Part shown: positions 1 to 10,500 of the stretch, piece after piece
How the letters are laid out: every line of letters starts with the position of its first letter
Position numbering within the stretch: the first letter of the stretch is position 1
Assembly: GCF_901709675.1 (NCBI RefSeq)
Contig: NC_051092.1
Span: 2,298,491 to 2,362,490 of the forward strand
Reading direction: 5' to 3'
Source: Syngnathus acus
Lineage: Eukaryota > Chordata > Actinopteri > Syngnathiformes > Syngnathidae
DNA length: 64,000 nt
Translations under genes and position numbers: made by a program
The notes under the pieces: generated by a model
Seen by the model: only the letters and a program-made list of their open reading frames with translations
Told to the model about the DNA's origin: nothing
Databases searched by the model: none

Positions 1-22
1 CTGACCCCCTCCCTCCCGCCAG

Positions 23-932
23 TGGGCTGCTGCGTGCTGGCTTTCTCCCTCGGGCTGGTGTTCGTGCAGCGCTCGGGCAACTACTATGTTACCATGTTTG
101 ACGACTACTCGGCCACGCTGCCGCTGCTCATCGTGGTCATCCTGGAGAACTTGGCCGTCGCTTGGTTCTACGGCATCGACAAGTACGGCCTTCGCTACTT
201 CAGATGATTTTTTTTTCGAACCACTCAAAAACCGTGCAGAAAACTTATATTTATCCGACTAGGGTGAGCTCACCTGTGTTGTGATTCCATCAGGTTCTTT
301 GAGGACCTGAAGGACATGCTGGGCTTCAGGCCGTACCGCTTTTACTACTACATGTGGAAGTTCATCACGCCCATCCTGCTGCTGGTTCTGCTATGCTCCA
401 GCTTTGTCCAGCTCATCAAGACGCCGCCCAGTTACAGTGCCTGGATACAGGAGCAGGTCGGTCACACGTGTGCGTGCAGTATTTATGGGGAATACTGTAC
501 CTGGTTCCTCAATGCTTGTTCTTCCTCTGTATCGATCGACCCTAACAGGCCCAGGAGAAGCTGGTGGGCTTCCCTCCATGGGGCGTGGCGGTGTGTATCT
601 CCCTGGTGGTGGTGGCCATACTGCCCGTGCCGGTGGTCTTCGCGCTGCGCTACTTCAGCGTGATCGACGACGGCGCCGGCGGCATCTCGGCCGTGTCCTA
701 CAAGAAGGGCCGCATCATCAAGGAGAGCAGCGTGCCCGGCGAAGGCGACGACGCCAGCCTCCTTCACGCCAAGACCACGCCCAGCGAGGTGCCGTCGCCC
801 ATGCTCGCCAACGGCATCTACCGCAAGCAGAGCGCCGGCGGGGGTCCCGAGGCGGACGCCGCGCCCAACGGTCGCTACGGCATCGGCTACCTGATGGCCG
901 ACGTGCCGGACATGCCCGAGTCGGACTTGTAG
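23..932 (+). CDS. slc6a15: slc6a15 3' part: sodium-dependent neutral amino-acid transporter B0AT2 (last three coding exons)
   Basis: Coding exons are 23-182, 294-456 and 549-932, with stop TAG at 930-932; the 5' part lies left of the window. SLC6A15 is a plasma-membrane Na+-coupled transporter for branched-chain amino acids and proline, mainly neuronal. Exon 1 here encodes a membrane segment followed by [13 protein letters not shown]. The splice then gives [11 protein letters not shown], two hydrophobic helices ([15 protein letters not shown] and [18 protein letters not shown]) and a cytoplasmic tail. The tail contains [12 protein letters not shown] and ends PDMPESDL, which I recognise as the SLC6A15 tail rather than SLC6A17/18. 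The last four residues, ESDL, fit a class I PDZ-binding motif (Ser at -2, Leu at 0). Acceptors are cag/ag with donors gtacgg and gtcggt. The first donor (GT at 183-184) is needed because reading on gives a stop at 205. Confidence 0.93.
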
Positions 933-1931
933 TGCGGCCCCCGTTCTTCCCGTCTAGTCCTCCATGTGTGTACCGCATAGTCTTTGTAAAACAGCCTAGC
1001 TGCTTTATTTCTTATCTTTTCTTCTTTGTCGTCTCTGAACCTTAACATTTTAAAACAACAAATCCTAGGCAGGGAATATACACTCACAGGTCACTTCATT
1101 AGGCACACCATAGCAGAAGTCACTTGACACCATCCCGCCTCTAAAAATAAAAATGTTCAGGGTTCATTTCTATTAGACAGGCATCCAATCGAAGGGGTTT
1201 CTTGAAATGCCTTTTTTTTAAGGTCTGAATGAGTGCGATCTGCCATTATTTTATCAATTCAATGAAATGAAATATTTGCTTTATTGGTTTTTAAAAATGA
1301 ATTTAATGCTCTTGCTGGCCAAATCGGGTCAAGGATCGCCAAACTCCAAATTAACGTTTACTAGAAACGTTTAAACTAAAAAAAAAAATCACCTTAACCC
1401 CCCTCAACCGATGCAAGATATGAAAACTACCCCAAAAGAAATTTCCCGGTGTACCTAATGTTGTGTCTGACGATCGTGTGACTGTTGCCATCCCCCTCCC
1501 CTCCCGCACTTAGTCCATCTTTGGATCACTCGTCCGTGCTACTGAATACAAAAGTGTGAGCAATAAGGTGGACGTGCCACCGAGCCTACATGAGAAAGTA
1601 AGAATGTGTGTGCGAGAGAACGTGTACATTCAAAAAGTTCCACGATTGGGTTGAGGCTAACGAGTGCCTACATCGTCATTTATAGAATACGCCATGTTTG
1701 TATAGTTTCAGTATTCTGTATATATCATATAAATATATTTATCTGCGTTATTTGGATAAATGTAATTAAGGTTCAGTCATCAAATCGTCATTATTAACGT
1801 CATTGTTTTTTTTTAACTAATGTGTTCATGAGGACCGAGTCCTTGTCTTTGTAAATAGTTTGTTCTGTCCATCAAATGGCTTGAAAACATACAGCAAAGA
1901 AATGTCTTTTTTCCCCTTCCTCTTCTTCGAC

Positions 1932-1937
1932 ATTAAA
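1932..1937 (+). terminator. Candidate polyadenylation signal of slc6a15
   Basis: ATTAAA, about 1.0 kb after the slc6a15 stop and in the right orientation. It is followed within 60 nt by T-rich sequence. A plus-strand AATAAA at 2120-2125 is the alternative. Confidence 0.4.
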
Positions 1938-2053
1938 ATCTGACCCAAAAACACGAGTCAAAGTCTTGATTGATTTTCCATGCCGACTATAAGCCTGAAG
2001 GTTTAAACCAGGAAGCAAAAATGTCATAATGAGAACATTAAAATTTCAAATAG

Positions 2054-2059
2054 TTTATT
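2054..2059 (-). terminator. Candidate polyadenylation signal of lrrk2
   Basis: The reverse-strand AATAAA nearest to the lrrk2 stop codon (2475-2477 on the minus strand), giving a 3'UTR of about 0.4 kb. Motif-based only. Confidence 0.4.
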
Positions 2060-2474
2060 TTAACATTTAAGTTATTCTTACCCTTGCGTGTAATGTAAAC
2101 CACAGATAGGAACCATTATAATAAATAATTGTGCAGTGTCAATCATTTGAGTGATGATCACATGACTTGAAATTAGCATCGTGTGTATTTTCTTTTTTTT
2201 TTTTTTAAATGTAATTGTTGCTCATGGGCCCTGATGTATAATATTTGTGTCCCTTTAAAATCAATCTCATCTTCATTTTCTCCAACATGACTCTTCGATC
2301 TTTTGGAATTTAAGGTTCCTTTTTCTTTCAAGAGCTCACTGAGGTCAAACTTAATCCCTTTCCCACCAACGTTCTGGAAAATGAGAAAAAAAGTTCTATT
2401 TAGATATTTTGTAATATTACATTGAGAAGATTTATATGCACGTGTGTGTATATAAAATAAGTCAACCTTTGCGT

Positions 2475-4269
2475 TCAGTCATGGCTGTGCAGCTGTTCTC
2501 TCATCCTGGCCGCAATGTTTTCTCTCCTCTCAAGGTGTTTCTTCAAATCTTTAACTTCGGAGGGCATCGTGCTGTTCCACACCATCAGCACCGACTGGGC
2601 GTCTGAGAGCGTACGGAACAAGCACGCTTAGCAAGACTCCATCCACACTGAACTCTTGACAATGCATTCTCACCCCACTCGCTCTTGTCCTGCGGGAGTC
2701 TTCTGCCCAACACCAGCACCACATTCTTCCAGTTTTGTATCTCTGAGAAAGCCGAATTTCAATAACGGGAGAGATCACAATCATCATTTCTTGTAGAAAT
2801 CGTATGAACGCTTAAAGATTTGAATGTGAGACTTCAAATTGAATGTACTCATAAATAATATCCACCTATGAATGCCGAGGCGATGCATCGTAGCGAGTGG
2901 CATCTTGGTGGGATGACCCGTAACGTGTGGTGCTTGTTACCCAAGTCCAGAAGTAGCAGGTGGCCCCCTCGGGTGCCCACCCAAAGCGTGGCAGTGCTCT
3001 GCCCGACCAGCAGGGACTTGACCTCCGCCCACCGGGCCCAAGACGGGGAGCCGTCGGCGGGCTCAACCGCCTCGCCCCCTCCGTCGGAACCGCGTCTACG
3101 AGGAGGTTGATTTTAAGTTAGGACCGAGAAAGTGAGCATGGCGGTTCTTGTTTGCTTGACCTTATCATTTGCGCGCAGTCAATGCAGTCCATCATACGCT
3201 CGCTCCTCTTGTCCCAAACCTCCACGGTGGCCATGCCGGCTTTGCTGAGGTACACGTATTTATCCACCGCCATCCGCCACACGCTGGCCTCGCCTCTGGG
3301 CTGATGCCTACGGAACCAAAGTTCTGTTACACAAGACGGTTTTGAGTAAAGTATTCCAGTCGGCGCGTCAACTTGAATTGGATTTACGGGAGCGTTACGG
3401 CGTTGCGGGTGTCCATGTTCCGGCTCACGCCGTAGTCGGCGCCGAATGACAGGATCCTGGTACCGCAGCCGGCCCAAACGCAGCGACCGTCCAGAGAGTA
3501 CGACGACGAGCATAAGCACACCACGGGAGTGTTGACGGTGCCCAGGACCAGCGACTTCACCGGCTGACCAAACTCCTGATGATGCAAGAAAAGCGTTGCA
3601 GATAAAAAAAAGATAAAAATGATTTTATGCTCGAACCTTGAGAGCAGAATCTTCGTAAATGGTGAGGAGGCCGTCAGCCGTGCCAACCAGCAAGTAGTTT
3701 TTTCTTTGCCTAAAAAAAATGCAGATTGTAGATTATCAAAGAGGGTCGTGAATTTAAAATCCGTTTTGTGGCAACTCACAGGCGTGGAGGATTGACGTGA
3801 AAGTAGAGCGAGGTGACGGCGTCAGTGACGTTATTCAAGCGGTACCACGTGGACGCGTTCTCGCCGCTGAGAACTACCAGCGAACCCGACTGCGTGCCGG
3901 CCACCAGCCAATCGGAAGTCTCGCCGGGGATCTGGACCGTCACCAGGCATAAAACGGGACTGCTGTCGATCTCCTGAATGGACAAGTTTCAGAAGATTTG
4001 TCATACATCGTGATGAGCTCCACTTCCTGTGGTTATCGTCACAGTTTTAGAGACCGCCGTCACTTGTGTGCGTGTTTGAGTACCTGTGTGGTGACCTGGT
4101 TGCCGCCCAGGTCCACTGAGGTGACGGTTCCTGTCCTCTGTGTGCTGCTCCCCCCTCCCAGCCAGGCAGTGGCACCGCTCACCGTTACGCACTCGGCATG
4201 CACATGCCTGGCCAGCGGCATCTCTCTCATCAGACACAACATTTCGCCCGAGTTGAGCCGGGCGAAAAC
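2475..4269 (-). other. lrrk2: lrrk2 exons 43-50: C-terminal WD40 propeller
   Basis: Exons: 4084-4269, 3780-3973, 3637-3709, 3388-3575, 3161-3307, 2866-3095, 2674-2742, 2475-2602 (about residues 2113-2516). Landmarks are [77 protein letters not shown] and the C-terminal helix [19 protein letters not shown] ending QLHSHD. In the human protein this propeller and helix pack on the kinase and bind microtubules. Exon phases join cleanly through all eight exons. Confidence 0.93.
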
Positions 4270-4511
4270 CTGACCGCAACACAAATGTAATCATCGGCTA
4301 ACTATTACCCGAGCATAGTGGGGGATTTAAATTTTTTTAAAGATGTTCTCACCTGAGCAGATGTGGGTCGATCATGAGGATTAACCTTCAGGCAATCCTT
4401 CATCAGAGCCTGGAAGTCAGGCCAAGGGGTGCAGCCGTAGTGCTTCACCGGATCTACATAAAAAAATAAATAATAATAATTTATGCTGTTATGCACACAT
4501 CTGGAATGATA

Positions 4512-4544
<33 letters not shown>

Positions 4545-7500
4545 TTTCATCTTGAAACATTTATTTAATAATAATAATAATAATATTTTTTTTATCTTGA
4601 AATATTTAGCTGAGAAATTTGGAGGAACTGAAGAAAAGATCCATTTGAATTATTGACGTGCTTCAAATTGTCAGTTTGTTGTTTACCCGGTAGCTTTCCC
4701 TGCACGGCCACCTCGTCAAACTCGCTGGGGAACTTGACGCCGTCACAGATGCGCTCGCCGCCCGTCAGCAGGTCGTAGAGAAGGAGCCCGAACGAAAAGA
4801 CGTCAGCCTGCTGGTTGTACGTCACGTTCCCTCTGGTGACTTCGGGTGCGCGGAAACCTGCACGACAGTGAGGTCTTGCAGTCAAGCTGTTGGAAACCAT
4901 CAGGTGGTCGGCCAACGATCTAACCTGGCGTGCCCTCCGAGCTGCGGACGCCCATGCTGCAGCAGTACTGAGCGATGCCGTAGTCGGTGATCTTGGCGAT
5001 GACGTCGGCGTCCGTCTTGAGGTTGAACAGGAGCACGTTGTGAGGCTTCAGGTCGCGGTAGATGATCATGGCCGAGTGGAGGTACCTGACGGAACATAGC
5101 GGACCGCCTCGCAACATAAACTCACTGAAAATCTGTACTTGCGGCAAAATTTCCATTCAATTCAATTTTCGCAACATGGTCGCTTACCGTAGTCCATCGG
5201 CCACGTGCAGAGCGATCCTGTGCCTGAGCTTCCTGTTCAGGCTTCCTTTCTTGTGCTGGAACAGGGAGTCGAGGGAGCCCCGCATGGCCAGCTCCATCAC
5301 CAGGATGTGCGGAGACGAGCCGGCCGCCAGCAAGCCCACCAGGCTGGGGTGGCGCAAGCGACCCAACACCACCAGCTCCTGGAGACCAATTCTATTGGAG
5401 GATGTTCCGATGGAGGTCGAACCTTGGGGCGCTTACCTGTCTAAGGAGTCTGTAGATGTAAAGTTCTGAGGCGTGCTTGTTGAATAACTTGACAGCCACT
5501 TCTTCATTCTTGTAGATGCCTCGGTAGACCGTGCCAAAGCCGCCGTCGCCTGTTGGTTGAACACATGCGCTTACTGAACAGTCCATGCAATTCCCATATT
5601 ATATATCTCATTTTTCACCAAGGAGGTTGGCTTTGGAGAGGTCCACGTGCAGCTCGTCGCTGTCCAAGGTAGTCCCAGCCGGCTGATCGCTCAGGACCAC
5701 GTCCGGAGCGACCTGAGAGATGGGAATGGTGCAGTGAGGGTCTTCGGGGTTCACCAGAAGAAAGTCTGAAAAGATAGATAGGTATTTCTTACATTTTTTT
5801 ATGAAGATGTATTAACGCGGTGAGGTCTCACCCTGGTCGAAATGTGCAAAGAGGTCTTCTAGCAGCATCTTGCTCCACTCGTGACCGTCCTGGAAGCTGT
5901 AGAGAGCCCACTTCTTCAGGAGAGCCTCCCCGCTGCCGTGCACGTCGGTGCTCAGCAGGCCCGGGAACCACTCCTCCAGCAGGGAGTCCACCTGGTCCAC
6001 CACCTGGCCCAGGAGCACCCGTCCTGGCGGGAAGTAAAACAAGGACAACCGCAATCAGATTAATCAGAATCAAAATCCCTAGTTTGTAATCAATATTGGA
6101 AAGAGAGGACAACAGCGCCATCTGCTGGTCGGAATACCACAAACTGTTGCTGGACAAGGAAAGGCTTTTGTGAGCTCAAAAAAAAAAATCTCCTCGGATA
6201 CCTTTCCGCGAGCAGGGCACGGTGATCCGGAGCACGCTGGAGACATCTTCCCGCGCCGCCTCCACCAGGCAGTAGACCTCAATCGACCAGCTTAGGTGCA
6301 CGCCTCGATTCCAGCACACTTTTTCAGGCGGGCGCGCTTTCTCTGTGTAAACGCACACACATCAATGACTCCGAGGTGCGGCGAGACGTGATCGGCGAAC
6401 GCTCGCTACCTCTGCCGTAGAGCAAATAAGCCGAGACCTCCAGCAAGCGGACGATCTGTCTCGACCAGAAGTCGGCCGGGAAGTACGGCATCTCGTACTC
6501 TCGAACGATCAACTCCGAGTTCTCGCAGTGAGGTAGCTCAATGCTCGGCTTGTCTTTTGCTAAACTGGAGGTGCGTTCAATCATATAAAAAGGTATCCAT
6601 AACATTTTTCTATTTTAGTTTTTGCATTCAATTTTGTTTGTACCTGCTGGGCACAAGCAGCTGATCTTGTCCAAAGGGCAGCGCGATCAGGAACTTCTCC
6701 AGAAGTTTCAAGTAGTGCACAGCACGACTGGCGGGGAAACATTTGGTCTCGAGCAGAAAGTTTTCCATTGCTGATCGCTGAAGCACTCCTTGACGATGCT
6801 TCCATCCATCCTTCAGGGTCAGTTTCTGCAAATAATAGTTGATAATTCTCCATTTAAAAGCACTTAAGTTTTTTTTCTCCAGTGGTCTTCATTTAATCAC
6901 GAAAGAAAATTGTGACAAACCTGCGAGAGGACGTTGCAGAGCCACTGTGGATCGATGAAGTAGAGCTCCTGAAGCTGGAGCGTGGGATCGTCAAAGTGCA
7001 GTAAGACCCCTTGAAGACGCAAAAAAATAAATAAAGCATTTATTAAAAAAATCAATGTGGCACTTGAGCACACTCATGCGGATGTGTCACAACCTACAAA
7101 ACCGAAACCGCTAATGTGCTAATTATTAGCAGCCTAACACTGACCAGCTTGGCTGAGGAAATGGATGGCGTGGGGAAGCTCCGCCTCCTCCAGTGGCAGC
7201 TGACTCTCCTGGATGAGGTCCAGCAGCTGCTGTCGCATTAGGACGGGGAACTCCTTCGGAACCCTGTTCCTCTCCTGGAGAAGCCTGCGCTCCAGCTCCA
7301 CGTAGCTGTCGGGAACCAGCTGGCCCATCACGGGCTGACCCTGGATCTGCGGGTCGAAAAGGGGTGAGGAGAGATGATTCTGACGGAATGAAGTGGAGCT
7401 ACCTTGAAGTCGGTGGCCTCCTTAGCGATGGCCTTGCGCAGTCGGACGAGGGTGTCCGAGTCTTCGCAGGCCGACACGGTGAAGTAGTCCTGGATGGTGG

Positions 7501-10500
7501 GGAAGCCCTGATGCTTGAGCAGCTCCTCGCGGATTTTGTTGAAGCAGGCTTGGAAGGCCACGTCGTCACTCACGTCTATGTGCGTTCCCACCAGGATGAC
7601 CGGGGAGAGAGGCGCCACCGCCTTCGACAAGGAAGTGAAGCATTTCAATTGATCATCTGGCATCCACGGCCTGTTGTCGTGGCAACCTTGATGTTGAAGA
7701 GCCAGGGCTTGAGCGCATCCAGCTGCTGGGCTCCTCTGCTCAAGTCGTGGACCACCAGGTAGAGCGCTCTGGAGGAGAGGAAATGAGCCTGCGAGCCGCA
7801 CACCTCATCGCCACCTGAGACGTTTGGATTTGATTTGGTTCCCGAGTCTTAATTCACCTGAAAATAACGTGTGACTCCGCGCACCTGAGAAATCCCAGAC
7901 ATTCAGCACCATCTTCTTCTTGTCCCGTTCCCTGATGGTCCAGTCGCGTACGTCCACGCTGGCCCCGGCCGTCCGTTTGAAGGAGGACTGTTGCGAACGC
8001 TTGATCTTCATCAGCTTATGGATCAGGCTACTCTTCCCGCTGCCGGCATTCCCCACCACAATGAGCTTCATCCGGTAATACGGAACGGCCTTCTTGAGAC
8101 GCTGCTGGAGAAACCTGAGCGAGGGAGAGCAACGTTCTTAAATTGTAAAATGAAAGAAATAATACAGGTCCATATTCTATTCTACCTGACGATGTCCTTG
8201 GTTTTGCTTCCGATCAGTTTGAGGTCCATCTGGAGTCGCAGGCCGTCCAGCGGGAGGTCCCACAGTCGGCCCAGCCTGCCCATCTCGTCGGGAAAGGAGC
8301 GTAGGCCGGAGTTGCGACTCACGTCCAATGAAGTGAGACCCTCCAGCAGACCGACCTGTGGTGGGATCTAACATTCCAATGTAGCAAAAATCAGCATTTC
8401 TGGATGGCCTGGTTCTATTACTGTAGCTCCCCAACATTCATCTCACCTCAACGAGATTGTTGTCACTCAAGTGCAGCTTCTCCAGTCGGGTCCACTTGTG
8501 GACGGGCCCGCTTAAATCCAGCTCGCCGATGAGGTTGTGGCTGAACATCAACTCGCGTAGGTTACTGGACACCCACGAGCCCGGGCCCGGTAATACCGCA
8601 ATCTGATTGGTCCTCATGTCCACCGATCTCAAGCTGGGGATAAAAATAAAATAAAAAATATATATAAATACAGTATATTTAATATAATGATCATAGGTTA
8701 CTTTGATAATGTTTATAATCCGGGGGAAAAAATAAAATGATGCAACGGTTAAATATAAACAAATTAAATATAAACAAATTAAATGACAAAAATACATTTT
8801 TGTGGTTGACTCACGTAGGTAGGCGGAGGATGGCATCGGAAACGCCAGCGAAATTGTTGTTGGCAAGTTTCAGTGTAATGAGCTTTGGCGGCAGCTGTTC
8901 CAAGAAACCTGCAGATGATAATTATCTGTTAAAAAGAAAAACAATTCCATCTACAGTAAGTGCCACACCTATTTTGTTGGAGGAGGCGTTGAAAATTTCT
9001 AGCTTTGGGCAGCCTGTCAAGAAGCTGGATGAGATGTTGGTCACGCCGTTCTTGCTCACGTCCAGCAGTTTGAGCTCGGGGAGGTTCGACGGGGGCACGG
9101 AGAGCTCGGTCACGTTGTTCCTGAAGATCGGCGGTGGAAATGGTTTGGACATCCGAGAAGCTTTTTAGCGCCACTTTGCCGGGTTCCTACCCTTCCATGA
9201 GAAGCTCCTCCAGGTGCTCGGCAGCGCGGCCTATCTGGTGCGGGAAGGTCGTCAGCTTGTTGAAGGACAAGTTGAGCTGCCGCAGCGACGGACAGACGGC
9301 CGTCGCATCCAAAGCGAGGTGCGGGCCTACGCAGTTGCGTGAGACGTTGAGCGTGGCGAGCGACGGCAAGGCGAGGAGCTCCGCCGGAAGCGACTGAAGC
9401 TGGTTGCCCTGCAGGTCCAATCGGGTCAGGCTGCTCAAACTCTACACCGAGAGACACAGTTGTGAAGACAAGCCAGTTAATAAAACCAAAGATTTGGTAG
9501 AAATTGAATAGTTTTAACGTCACCTGACAGAGCGCAGGTGGAAACTCCAGAAGGACATTGTGGCTCAGGTCCAGTCTCAGAAGGTGAGCCAGCTGCTGCT
9601 GAACCGGGCCGTGGTCCATCAGGCACAACAGGCAGTCCAATTCGTTCCCCGACAGGTCCAGCAGGTGGATCTTCTCCTTCTCCTTGGGAAGCACCAATGA
9701 GCTCTCCAGAGACCCAAACGCTAGAAATGCAAATATCCAGAGTTTCGAATCCAATTGAAAAACTAGAATATCCAGAGATATTTTTATAAAAATATGTCCA
9801 AATACTTTTTTGGTGTCTTCCATATCGTCTGTGTGCGTGCTCATTGTGCTCGCCGTCTATCGGACCACTCTGGGGAAACAAACGATGTTATCAAATGTAA
9901 ATATTTTTACAGGGAGTTACACTCACCAGAAGAATATGATTAAAAAAAAAAAAACAAGGCCTGAAAATACGGTACCTCGCCATCTACAGGGATTTGTTAG
10001 TCATTACAATAGTTGACAAACTAGAAATCCGCAGGCAAACTGGTCAACTGTTGAAAGACGTACCAAATACATACAATGACGAATATAAACGTCCACGGCA
10101 GTGAATGAGTTCATAGCTTAGCATAAAATGCTAACTGTAATAAATAAATAAATCAGCAATGTACGATGACTGTAATGTTTCCAATACCTCCGCACTGGCG
10201 TGTCTGCGGCGTCCGTGGTTCCTCTTGAATGAACTCCCCCTCAACTCCTCCGTGGAGTTGTTGTGGGGTTTCAGGGAGACCCCCGTCAGTGAATCGCTCC
10301 CTAGTCAACAGAGAATGATTCAGAACTCTTCACACGGTTATAAATAAATGCCGTTCCTCACCGTCACTCTCCATGTCGTCAAGGAAGAGGCCTTCGTCCA
10401 TGGAGAAGAAGCTGAAGCTGGAGTCGTCGCTCTCGTCCGACATGTATCCAGACGTCAGGCAGGGTTCCCCCGGAGACTTCAGAGGAGCTCCCAGTGTCCT

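Larger units (their letters stand above)
933..2474. other. Convergent 3' region between slc6a15 and lrrk2
   Basis: This AT-rich stretch has no credible coding exon. It should hold the 3'UTR of slc6a15 (+) and of lrrk2 (-), which converge here. Candidate polyadenylation signals are ATTAAA at 1932-1937 for slc6a15 and reverse-strand AATAAA at 2054-2059 for lrrk2, about 420 nt past its stop. Another plus-strand AATAAA lies at 2120-2125. Short ORFs here look random. Confidence 0.6.

Noticed and set aside
404-1045. 213-codon plus-strand ORF overlapping the last slc6a15 exon
   Set aside because: A shifted-frame shadow of the GC-rich slc6a15 exon; Arg/Gly-rich with no domain.
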